NCBI GenBank assembly: GCA_019234035.1
Contig: JAFALX010000236.1
Location: 1 to 7,580, forward strand
DNA: 7,580 nt
Reading direction: 5' to 3'
Origin: Candidatus Dormiibacterota bacterium
GTDB lineage: Bacteria > Chloroflexota > Dormibacteria > Aeolococcales > Aeolococcaceae
Positions 1-6,343 of the stretch are shown here, piece by piece (position 1 is the stretch's first letter; each line of letters begins with the position of its first letter). The notes under the pieces were generated by a model that was given only the letters and a program-made list of their open reading frames with translations, had not been told where the DNA came from and did no database searches. The position numbers and the translations under genes were made by a program.

Positions 1-56
1 CCACCGGCGATGCCGTCACGCTCGCCGAGGACGACGACCTGCTTGCCGTCGAACAT
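1..56 (-). CDS. grdA: Glycine/sarcosine/betaine reductase selenoprotein A, N-terminus only
   Basis: This is a partial gene running off the left edge; 18 codons are visible, reading MFDGKQVVVLGERDGIAG. The pattern F-D-G-K-x-V-hydrophobic-(I/L)-G-(D/E)-R-D-G-I is the conserved start of GrdA as I recall it. GrdA is a small (about 150-160 aa) redox selenoprotein that accepts a carboxymethyl group on its selenocysteine from the B component and hands it to the C component. The family's Sec codon lies about 40 codons in, outside the window, so it cannot be checked here. The start at 56 is fixed by an excellent Shine-Dalgarno 7 nt upstream. The ATG at 64 is in another frame and gives no family match. 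It lies on the same strand as grdE, grdB and grdC but is separated from them by a secreted-protein gene. The match is short, but the grd context makes it convincing. Confidence 0.82.
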   Translation of the reverse strand, partial: MFDGKQVVVLGERDGIAG

Positions 57-63
57 TGCGCCA

Positions 64-73
64 TCACCTCCTT
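64..73 (-). promoter_or_regulatory. Shine-Dalgarno of grdA
   Basis: The minus strand reads AAGGAGGTGA, a ten-base match to the usual 16S rRNA 3' anti-Shine-Dalgarno, with 7 nt before the ATG at 56. It decides the grdA start and predicts strong translation of this gene. By contrast, grdE, grdB and grdC have no good site of this kind. Confidence 0.85.
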
Positions 74-86
74 CGCTTATGGCTCT

Positions 87-104
87 CATGCACGATGCTG
101 CATG
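87..104. repeat. Inverted repeat upstream of grdA
   Basis: The arms CATGCA (87-92) and TGCATG (99-104) are perfectly complementary around a 6-nt centre. The element sits 31 nt upstream of the grdA start codon and 14 nt upstream of its Shine-Dalgarno. It could be a dimeric regulator's operator or a small hairpin in the 5' leader. I cannot assign a regulator, and no convincing -35/-10 pair is visible next to it. Confidence 0.4.
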
Positions 105-175
105 GAGGTCGCCGAAAGCATGTTGGTGATTGATTGTGCCACCACACGCCGTCCGCGTGCACGCCAGGATCGGGC

Positions 176-196
176 GGGCGCGCGCCTCGCGCGCCC
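176..196 (-). terminator. GC-rich hairpin after the secreted-protein gene
   Basis: A perfect 9-bp stem (GGGCGCGCG pairing with CGCGCGCCC) closes a 3-nt loop. It lies 33 nt beyond the stop codon of the secreted-protein gene, in the gap before grdA. There is no T-tract after it on the minus strand, so it is not a classical intrinsic terminator. U-less hairpins are common candidates in high-GC actinobacteria. The rest of the gap (57-229) holds the grdA leader, a short TGGTG/CACCA inverted repeat (124-144) and nothing else I can name. Confidence 0.5.
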
Positions 197-229
197 CCCG
201 GATCTCAGTGCGTCAGACGGTCCCCGCGG

Positions 230-1972
230 TCAGAAGGGACGTGCTCCCGCGACATCCGCGACGGTGTCACCGTCGTCCGGCAGCCGGCCACGCGACGGGT
301 CGGGGGACGTTCCCGGCGTGAAGGCCACGCCACGGTAGATGGTGGCGTTGGCCGCGTCACGCAGCGTCCGGAAGCTCTCCGACGACGGCAGCGCCGTCGC
401 GCCGAGCGCGTCCTTGATCGACACGACCTTGTCGGGGTCGGCACCCTGGTCGCCGCTGCCGCTCACCGTCGAGGTGGTCGCCCAGACCGTGGCGGTGCCG
501 TTGGGGTTCACGCGCCCGGTGATGTTGCGCAGCCCGCCGGTCGCCGGCGCCCACGGCAGCTTCGTGCCGCCGGGGCCGTCGTTGAGCCCGGTCGGGTACC
601 CGGCAACCGTGTACGGCCGGCCGAGGTCGAGGCCGTTCTGCAGCGTGTACGCGAGGTTCCACTGACCTGCCGTGCTGTCGTACACCCACTTCTGCAGCCC
701 CGCGGTCGTCGACGCGGCCGCCGCGGTGTAGGTGTTGCTCGTCGAGTCGAACGTGTTGTCCCCGGCGCCCTCATCCGCAACGTACGCGACCGTCGGGCTC
801 GCGAACCAGATGCCGAACGGGTAGTCGCTTGCATCGGTTGCGTGGGACGCAAGCGTGGTCGGGAAGCCCTTGAGGATGCACATGTTCTCGGGCACGATCC
901 CGGGATCGGGCTTCTTGCCGTCGAGGTTTGCCTGGAACGTGAGCGTGGAGGTCGTCGGCAGCGTGGCCCCGCTCGCCGGCAGCCCAACACCTCCGGCCGG
1001 GCACGACGTGCCGGTGGGATCGACGAAGTACACGGTGTCGATGCCGTTGCCACCGCTGCCCTTCGTGTAGTACAGGACGTTGCCGGAGACGGTCATCCCG
1101 CGGAAGTTGTCGTCCTTCGCGCTCTTGTCCAGCGGGTAACCGAGCTGGTTGACGTTGAAGCTGCCCACCGGCTGGGGCTGTCCGGGCGTCTGCGCCGACT
1201 CGGGCTGGGTGGACGGCTGAATGAGCTGCGCGCCGGCGCCCATGACGACGCCCTTCGGCTCCGGGTTGGACCCGTTGCCTGCGTTGCCTGTCGCGTAGAT
1301 GACCCCGCCGGCCTCGTTGAGGATGGCGCCGCGGCCGTTGTCACCGGAGTACGCGTTGGTCTCGGTGAAGTGGAACCTGCCGTGCGCATCCAACTGGCCC
1401 ACCACGCGGTATGCGGTGGCGCCGTCACCGTCGGTGGGATCGATGTCACCGGGTGTGCTGCCGTTGGAGACGTCGCTCTGCGCAGGACCTGCGGCGTAGC
1501 CCATGAACGTGACGTAGTTGCCACCGGTCGAGAGGTTGAGTGACAGCTCCGACTTCGACGAGAAGCTCGTCACCATGCCGCCCGGTCCATCGGGGACGTC
1601 GATGGTGCGGATCACGTGGCCGGCGTGGTTGATCTCCTCCAGGCTGATCGGGGAGGTGACGCCGAAGAAGCCGTCCACGGTGTCGTTGTTGAAGACGTAC
1701 GGGTAGTCGCCACTCGTCACCGCCGTGCCGCACGGATCACCGGTGCCTCCGCAGCCCGGCGGCAGCTGGGTGACACCCGCCGTGATGTTCGGGTCTGTGT
1801 GGAACACGCTCTTGGTCACCAGGATGTGATCCGGGAGGATCGGTGCACCCTTGCGCTCGGGCGGGCTCGCCGCCGCGGAGATGCTCCCGAAAGCCAATCC
1901 GGCAGCCCCCACAACCACCGGGAGCATCCATACGCGTCGAATCGTCGACTTACCCGCACCGCCATTGGGCAT
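230..1972 (-). CDS. Secreted protein of unknown function, beta-propeller-like
   Basis: This 580-aa protein has a clear export signal: basic IRR at residues 11-13, a hydrophobic stretch at about 14-34, and A-A-A-S at 33-36 as the likely signal peptidase I site. There is no lipobox or later membrane segment, so it is probably released or wall-associated. The mature part is rich in Gly, Thr, Ser, Asp and Asn, with short repeated beta-like stretches (for example VLYYTKG near 299, TVYFVDP near 313, FGIWFASPTVAYVADEG near 386-402, LQKWVYD near 426). This resembles secreted beta-propeller proteins; the fold is an inference. Four cysteines (74, 81, 324, 365) could form disulfides. I do not recognise a catalytic motif and assign no function. 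The ATG at 1972 is chosen over the GTG at 2002 because of an AGAGGTGG site just upstream. It lies between grdC and grdA on the same strand, but with long gaps on both sides, so it may be transcribed separately. Confidence 0.85.
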   Translation of the reverse strand: MPNGGAGKSTIRRVWMLPVVVGAAGLAFGSISAAASPPERKGAPILPDHILVTKSVFHTDPNITAGVTQLPPGCGGTGDPCGTAVTSGDYPYVFNNDTVDGFFGVTSPISLEEINHAGHVIRTIDVPDGPGGMVTSFSSKSELSLNLSTGGNYVTFMGYAAGPAQSDVSNGSTPGDIDPTDGDGATAYRVVGQLDAHGRFHFTETNAYSGDNGRGAILNEAGGVIYATGNAGNGSNPEPKGVVMGAGAQLIQPSTQPESAQTPGQPQPVGSFNVNQLGYPLDKSAKDDNFRGMTVSGNVLYYTKGSGGNGIDTVYFVDPTGTSCPAGGVGLPASGATLPTTSTLTFQANLDGKKPDPGIVPENMCILKGFPTTLASHATDASDYPFGIWFASPTVAYVADEGAGDNTFDSTSNTYTAAAASTTAGLQKWVYDSTAGQWNLAYTLQNGLDLGRPYTVAGYPTGLNDGPGGTKLPWAPATGGLRNITGRVNPNGTATVWATTSTVSGSGDQGADPDKVVSIKDALGATALPSSESFRTLRDAANATIYRGVAFTPGTSPDPSRGRLPDDGDTVADVAGARPF

Positions 1973-1976
1973 ACAG

Positions 1977-1984
1977 CCACCTCT
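1977..1984 (-). promoter_or_regulatory. Shine-Dalgarno of the secreted-protein gene
   Basis: The minus strand reads AGAGGTGG four bases before the ATG at 1972. It supports that ATG over the upstream in-frame GTG at 2002, and makes the signal peptide a normal length. Confidence 0.65.
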
Positions 1985-2068
1985 CGTCTGTGATGAGCGC
2001 ACATGGGCGCAAACAGTCAGCGGACGGAGATGGTGGCAATCCCTTCATGAACTGCGTGCTAAGGCGGG

Positions 2069-2074
2069 ATTATT
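2069..2074 (-). promoter_or_regulatory. Possible -10 box for the secreted-protein gene
   Basis: AATAAT on the minus strand matches five of six positions of TATAAT and stands out in an otherwise GC-rich 192-nt gap between grdC and the secreted-protein gene (1973-2164). No good -35 is visible at 16-18 nt. It would give a leader of about 90 nt. No clear terminator for grdC is visible in the same gap. Confidence 0.22.
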
Positions 2075-2164
2075 CGGCGGTTAATGGCACTGGCACATGA
2101 CGCGGCCGGCCGAATGCAATCAATGCGATGCGTGCGCCTGCTCCGTTTGCAGATAGCCCAGCCG

Positions 2165-3616
2165 CTACGTCGAGTTGCGCTCCAGGAGCACGCTCATGCC
2201 GTCGGACTGCTGTGTCATGCGGCCGAGGAACAGGCTGCCTTTCGCAATCATCTGCACGCGCTGCGCGTCCCCCGTGGTGAGACGCCGCAGCGCATGCGGC
2301 AGGTAGCAGAGCGCCGACGCCAGGTGTCCCTGCGTCGGAGCGAAGCCGGGCATGCCGCGCTCGGTCATGAACGCATCGATGTCCCCGCGCTGGATGTCGC
2401 CGCGGCGGGCGGCGAGTGCGGCGAGCAGCTTGTAGTTGCGCTCGGGAACGTTGCCCGAGCCCTGCGGCTCGGTGACGTCCGGGTCGTGCAGCTCGGTCGC
2501 GTAGTCGTCGACCTCGGTCATGGCGATGCCGAGCCGGCCCAGCGGCTCGACCGCGAGCGCCTCCATGATCTGGGGGTTGGAGCTGCCCGCGGCGACGCGG
2601 TGGCGGCCGACCGAGTCGAGGCGCAGACGCGGCGAGGCGCCATCGTCGGCCTCCACTATGAACGCCGCGCCACCGAGCACGTCCTCGAGCACCGGCAGCT
2701 CATTCTTCAGGTGGCCCTGGAACTTCATGCCGAGCTTGGGCAGCGAGCCCCCGCCGACGACCGCGACACGGCGGAACACGCCGCTCGCCACCAGCGCCCC
2801 GGCCACCACCATCGCCGGCAGGGGCGCGGCGCAGAAGTTCTTGACGTCGGCGCCGGACGCCTGGTTGAGCCCCGCCGCGATGGCCACGGCCTTGGCCATG
2901 TTGCCGCCGCCGCGCTGGTAGCGGTCGCCGATCGCCTCCTCGGAGCAGCTGATGACGAACTCGATCGAATCCGGGTCGACGTTCCGCATCGCCAGCAGGT
3001 GCAGCAGCGCGAGCGTCGCGGTGGCCTTGCACGCGAGGTTCTCCAGGATCACCGGCGTGGCGAGGGCCTGATCCGAGTCGTGGCCGGGGCGGATGCCGCC
3101 GGCGAGCTCGCCCGACGCGAGGTGCAGCGGCAGCGCGCCGGGCTCGGCCGCGGCGGCCTGCGCGTCTCCGTCGGCCTCCTCCAGCTTGGACAGCGGCAGG
3201 CGCGAGGCCAGTGGATGGCTCGCGAGCTTCGCTTCCGCGCGGTGGGCGACGTCCTCGTCGAGGGTGAGCAGGTCGAACTCGTCGGCGAGCGCCATGAGCG
3301 CCAGCACCTCGTCCTCCGGCATCAGCTCGCCGTCGGGCGCGAAGCGGGCGTCGCCGTCGGGCGCAGCGGCAGCACCGCGCTCGGCGAGTGGATGCGCCCA
3401 CGGGCGCGGCGGCATGTCACGCGGATGCACGTGCCCGAGATACGCGCGGTGCGGGGCGTACGCGAGCGCCTCGTCGAAGGTCCGCAGCGAGGCGAGGTAC
3501 TGCGCCTCGAGCTCCGCGTTGCGCGGCAGCTCGCGGCTGGGCTTGGAGCCGTGGCGCGACACGCCGGGCAGGTGCGCGAGCACCTGCGACGCACCCGAGA
3601 TGACCGGGGTTGTCAT
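2165..3616 (-). CDS. grdC: Glycine/sarcosine/betaine reductase complex component C, beta subunit
   Basis: This 483-aa protein matches the GrdC family along its length; classical members are about 510 aa. With GrdD it converts the carboxymethyl group on selenoprotein A to enzyme-bound acetyl and then acetyl phosphate. Recognisable segments are PVISGASQVLAH at the N-terminus, a YAPHRAYLGHV segment near 53-63, EEAIGDRYQRGGGNMAKAV at 226-244, GGGSLPKLGMKFQGHL at 288-303, the TELHDPDVTEPQGSGNVP segment at 374-391, GMPGFAPTQGH at 421-431 and KGSLFLGRMTQQSDG at 459-473. The family is related to beta-ketoacyl-ACP synthase III. By that analogy Cys262 (in NFCAAP) with His377 or His431 are candidate catalytic residues; this is an inference. 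The start at 3616 gives the family N-terminus, while longer in-frame extensions run into grdB. It begins 1 nt after the grdB stop and ends with TAG. Confidence 0.93.
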   Translation of the reverse strand: MTTPVISGASQVLAHLPGVSRHGSKPSRELPRNAELEAQYLASLRTFDEALAYAPHRAYLGHVHPRDMPPRPWAHPLAERGAAAAPDGDARFAPDGELMPEDEVLALMALADEFDLLTLDEDVAHRAEAKLASHPLASRLPLSKLEEADGDAQAAAAEPGALPLHLASGELAGGIRPGHDSDQALATPVILENLACKATATLALLHLLAMRNVDPDSIEFVISCSEEAIGDRYQRGGGNMAKAVAIAAGLNQASGADVKNFCAAPLPAMVVAGALVASGVFRRVAVVGGGSLPKLGMKFQGHLKNELPVLEDVLGGAAFIVEADDGASPRLRLDSVGRHRVAAGSSNPQIMEALAVEPLGRLGIAMTEVDDYATELHDPDVTEPQGSGNVPERNYKLLAALAARRGDIQRGDIDAFMTERGMPGFAPTQGHLASALCYLPHALRRLTTGDAQRVQMIAKGSLFLGRMTQQSDGMSVLLERNST

Positions 3617-3617
3617 C

Positions 3618-4928
3618 TCACCCGGACTTCGCTGCGGCGGGGCCGGGCGTGAACACGGTGGGCTGCGTGACGTGCGTCGAGACGGCGACGAGGGCCGTCT
3701 CCAGGAGCGTCCGGCGCCAGGCGCGCTCGTCCTCCTGCGAGAGCGAGGGATCGCCGGCCGGATACGGGATGCCGCGCGTGGGCACCATGCGCGGCGCCCC
3801 GACGCGTGTTGCGATCGGCAGCAGGTTGCAGAGCAACGCGGTGGGGATGCCCGAGCGTTCCAGCTCCTTGGCGAGCGTTGCACCGCAACGCGTGCCCGTG
3901 CCTCAAGTCGACGTGAGGATGGCGGCGCGCACGCCCGCGCGCCTCAATTCCGACGCCCACTCCACGCCGAACCGCTGCGCGTCGGCGACCGAGGTGCCGT
4001 TGCCCGCGGTCACGAGATACTCCTGGTACAGGCTGCCGATGCGTCCGTCGCGCTCCATCTCGCGGGCGGCGTCGAGCGGCAGGATGCGGTTCGGGTCAGC
4101 ATTGGCTGCAACTGTGGAGAAGCCGCCGTGCACCGACTGGTACTCGCCGGGCGCGAGGCGGTCCAGGCCCTCCAGCGAGTAGCGCAGCCATTTGTGAGCG
4201 CGAGCCGACTCGAGGCGGTCTGGGTTGCCCATCGGCACGACCGCACCTTCGCTCACGAGCGCGATCAGCGCCTCGCGAGGGTTGTCGATCGGCGGCGCCG
4301 GATGCACGTGGCCGAAGTCCGGCTGCGGAATCTCGGTCGCCGTCTTGTCGCCGTCGAAGCGCGCGAGCGCAAGGTCGACCGCGCGCTCGGCGGCGCTGCG
4401 AGCGTCGAGCCGGTTGAGGCGACGGGTCGAGGCGATGACCCCCTCGATCCCGGCGAGCGCCTCCCCTGCCGCCACCCTGCGCGCGGCGGCGGCGAAACGC
4501 TCCAGCGACGGGCCCATCTGCCGCGCGGTCTCGCCGCTCTCGACGATGGGAGCGGCGCCCGCCTCGGCGACGCCGGGGTTGTCCGCCGCCATCGACGCGA
4601 GGGCGATGAGGCCGGCCGCCTGCGCTGCACCTGCAACACGCGCGCAGGCAACGCCGTAGCGACCGCTGCTGAACGCCGGTCCGGCGAGGACCATCTCGGC
4701 GTCCGCGCTGCGGATCAGCTGCATGATCTCGTCGAGCGAAGCGGGGTCTGACGCCGCGCGGTCGTCGCCGCAGAACACGGTGGCGACGACGGTGTGCTCA
4801 TCGCCAAGCAGTGCGTCAAGGCGCCGCCCCGGACCTATGGCGCCGTCGCGGCGTTCCGGCGGCGCCGAGGCCGAATCCTCGCCGCCGATGCCGGCGAAGA
4901 ACTGGTTGATGTAGTGGACGACCCTCAT
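3618..4928 (-). CDS. grdB: Glycine/sarcosine/betaine reductase component B, selenoprotein subunit (internal UGA = Sec)
   Basis: Read through the in-frame UGA at 3905-3903, this gives 436 aa, the usual GrdB length, with selenocysteine at residue 342. The N-terminus MRVVHYINQFFAGIGGE, the AGPAFSSGRYGVAC segment (82-95), the VTAGNGTSVA region and the AAILTST-Sec-GT segment are family hallmarks. After the Sec comes the expected CGATLAKELERSGIP and then a VGAPRMVP-type segment. GrdB binds the substrate with GrdE and passes the carboxymethyl group to the Sec of GrdA. Known GrdB/F/H proteins carry U-x-x-C-x-x-C; here the sequence is U-G-T-G-T-R-C, so the first Cys (position 345) is Gly while Cys348 is kept. 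Whether the substrate is glycine, sarcosine, betaine or something else cannot be told from sequence (the symbols grdF or grdH may fit instead). The ATG overlaps the grdE stop by 4 nt (ATGA). The gene ends with a genuine TGA stop just before grdC. Confidence 0.93.
3870..3896 (-). promoter_or_regulatory. Bacterial SECIS hairpin of grdB
   Basis: Starting 6 nt after the UGA, the mRNA can form a two-part stem: GGC pairing with GCC, a 2x2 internal loop, then GCGTTGC pairing with GCAACGC. These close a 3-nt apical loop GGT at 3884-3882. The loop begins 18 nt after the UGA. This fits the bacterial SECIS rule: a stem-loop shortly downstream of the UGA, inside the coding frame, with a G early in a small apical loop, recognised by SelB. 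The hairpin is what would distinguish this UGA from the gene's terminal UGA. Confidence 0.8.
3903..3905 (-). other. Selenocysteine codon UGA in grdB
   Basis: The in-frame TGA is preceded by an ILTST segment and followed by 95 more codons that match the rest of the GrdB family, at the position where known GrdB proteins carry selenocysteine. The genome must therefore encode SelA, SelB, SelC and SelD, none of which is in this window. Confidence 0.93.
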
Positions 4929-6223
4929 TCGCTCGAGGCCATCGTAGCCGCGGCCGCCGTCAGCCGGCCCCAGCCGAGCGGGCTCAGGGACGCATACACG
5001 ACCGCCGTCGGGACATCCATCGCGTCGGTGGCAGCGGTGTCGAGCAGGTCGAAGCGGGCTCCGCCGAGCGCGCGTTCGACGGCCGGCAGCTGCAGGCGCT
5101 CGTCGTAGTTGCCGGTGCTCACCATCGCGGGGCTGCGCTCCGGCGGGGCCACCACCGGGGGGGCGGTGCCGTCGGCGCCTGCCATCTCGGCGAAGAGGCC
5201 GACGGCGGAGACGCCCACCTCCTCGAGCGCGTCCATCTTCAACGACACGTCGGAGTCGGCGTTGCCTCCTCCCTCTTTGGTGAGGATGGCCGCGTCCCAG
5301 CCGAGCTCGCCGCAGAGCGCCGCCGCCTGGCGGGCCACCGTCTCCTTCGCGTGCTGCTCCACCGGTTCCGGCGACAGCACGAGCCCGGCGAACGTCAGAT
5401 CCACGCCGTGGCGCGCACGCAGCGCCGCCACGATCGGGTGGTTCTGGTGCAGATACGTCGGGTTCTTCAGCGCCGGGTGGCCGTACTGGCCGCTGACGAC
5501 GATGCCGTCGTCGAGCTCCGCCGGGTTCACCGCGGTCGGCTGCGACCCGCCGAAGCTGCTGCCGCGCACGTACACGTCCTTGAATGCGCCCTGCGTCTGC
5601 AGATTCGTGATCACCCCGATGCGCGGCAGCGAGCGGTCGCCGTCGACGTCACCGAGCACGATTCGCGGTTCTGGGAGCTCCTCGATGACGTCCGGCTGGT
5701 GATCGAGTGCGCCTTCCGCGAGTGCCGCCGCAAGCCGTAGCGCTCCGGCGCGCATCGCCGCCGCCACCTCGCCCCAGTCCGCGCCGGGTGCGGGCTCGAA
5801 CTCGACGACGACGTTGTGCGTCGACGCGAGAAACGACAGCGGCGCAGCGGGCCCGGACATGTCGACGAGCGCCTCCTGAGCGCGTGGGAGATAGCCCGCG
5901 GTGACCACGGCGACGCCCCGCAGCACGTGGGTGTCCCCCACTCCGAGCGTTGCGTTCGCTGCGCCGACGAAGCCGGGGAAGACGCCACCCCCGCCGGCGC
6001 CTTTCGTGCGCGGCTCCGCCGCGTCCAGCACCTTGACGATGCGTGCGCTGTCGCCCGGATGCAGCACGGAGAGCGATACCGATGCAAGCGCGGGATCGGT
6101 GAAAGCGCGGCGAACGTCCTCGTCACCGACGACCACCTCGCCGCGGTCGAGCGTTGTTGCGGCTCCGCTACGCACGCCGGAAACGATGTGCACGAGGCGA
6201 CGTCGTGGGGCCTGATCGGGCAT
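4925..6223 (-). CDS. grdE: Glycine/sarcosine/betaine reductase component B, GrdE-type subunit lacking the pyruvoyl cleavage site
   Basis: This 432-aa protein aligns along its length with GrdE/GrdG/GrdI. Recognisable landmarks are HPGDSARIVKVLDAAEPR (55-72), GGGGVFPGF (77-85), DMSGP (121-125), ITNLQTQG (205-212), the DDGIVVSGQY segment (238-247), YLHQNHP (257-263), ILTKEGGGNADSD (313-325) and VVSTGNYD-like AMVSTGNYDE (366-375). In classical members the precursor is self-cleaved at an Asn-Cys pair in a DGAITSGNC-type motif, making a pyruvoyl group that binds the substrate amine. Here that pair is Gln246-Tyr247 and no cysteine is nearby, so pyruvoyl formation at this site looks impossible; the protein may act uncleaved. 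The start is uncertain: ATG 6223 fits the family N-terminus, but neither it nor TTG 6262 has a good Shine-Dalgarno. It is the first gene of the grdE-grdB-grdC unit and overlaps grdB by 4 nt. Confidence 0.87.
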   Translation of the reverse strand: MPDQAPRRRLVHIVSGVRSGAATTLDRGEVVVGDEDVRRAFTDPALASVSLSVLHPGDSARIVKVLDAAEPRTKGAGGGGVFPGFVGAANATLGVGDTHVLRGVAVVTAGYLPRAQEALVDMSGPAAPLSFLASTHNVVVEFEPAPGADWGEVAAAMRAGALRLAAALAEGALDHQPDVIEELPEPRIVLGDVDGDRSLPRIGVITNLQTQGAFKDVYVRGSSFGGSQPTAVNPAELDDGIVVSGQYGHPALKNPTYLHQNHPIVAALRARHGVDLTFAGLVLSPEPVEQHAKETVARQAAALCGELGWDAAILTKEGGGNADSDVSLKMDALEEVGVSAVGLFAEMAGADGTAPPVVAPPERSPAMVSTGNYDERLQLPAVERALGGARFDLLDTAATDAMDVPTAVVYASLSPLGWGRLTAAAATMASSE

Positions 6224-6281
6224 CGACGTGCGATGGTGGCGGGCACGAGCACCTGCGCGCAAGTCGTGCCGCTGCCAACTT

Positions 6282-6299
6282 TGTCCGTCGGATGTCCGT
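6282..6299. repeat. Direct repeat in the divergent grdE / HNH promoter region
   Basis: TGTCCGT occurs twice (6282-6288 and 6293-6299), 11 bp apart, which puts both copies on about the same face of the helix. It lies about 60-75 bp upstream of the grdE ATG and about 45-60 bp upstream of the HNH gene. It could be an operator for either gene. With only two 7-bp copies, chance is quite possible. Nothing else in this 120-bp gap looks like a grdE promoter to me. Confidence 0.3.
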
Positions 6300-6332
6300 G
6301 CCCGCGCCTAGCGAGAGCGAACGGGTGTTCGG

Positions 6333-6338
6333 TACGAT
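6333..6338 (+). promoter_or_regulatory. -10 box of a probable leaderless promoter for the HNH gene
   Basis: TACGAT fits the actinobacterial -10 pattern TANNNT and ends 5 nt before the ATG at 6344. Transcription would start at or within a base of the start codon, giving a leaderless mRNA. In agreement, there is no Shine-Dalgarno upstream of this ATG. No convincing -35 is visible. Confidence 0.5.
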
Positions 6339-6343
6339 ACACA

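Noticed and set aside
134..1543. Long plus-strand open frame opposite the secreted-protein gene
   Set aside because: Arg/Val/Ala-rich low-complexity translation typical of the antisense of GC-rich coding DNA; the minus-strand frame has a signal peptide, normal composition and a ribosome site.
1997..2010. Near-palindrome GCGCACATGGGCGC upstream of the secreted-protein gene
   Set aside because: It has a mismatch, is short, and is not unusual in DNA this GC-rich.
2084..3652. 522-codon plus-strand open frame opposite grdC
   Set aside because: Arginine-rich shadow frame; the minus strand is unambiguously GrdC.
3618..3836. The C-terminal part of grdB as a separate small gene starting at 3836
   Set aside because: It is in frame with the upstream part across the Sec codon, continues the GrdB family and includes conserved residues upstream of that ATG.
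3617..3883. Longer N-terminus for GrdC starting at 3883
   Set aside because: The extension overlaps the C-terminal coding of grdB in another frame and is Arg/Ser/Pro-rich; the family N-terminus begins at the ATG at 3616.
3093..4751. 552-codon plus-strand open frame across grdC and grdB
   Set aside because: It spans two convincing minus-strand genes and has a biased Ala/Arg/Ser composition with no recognisable family.
5157..5163. Run of seven G (C on the coding strand) in grdE as a possible frameshift
   Set aside because: The frame and family similarity continue unbroken on both sides of the run.
6224..6262. Thirteen-codon longer GrdE starting at TTG 6262
   Set aside because: Rare start codon, no ribosome site and an Arg-rich extension not expected in the family; ATG 6223 is preferred, though neither has good signals.
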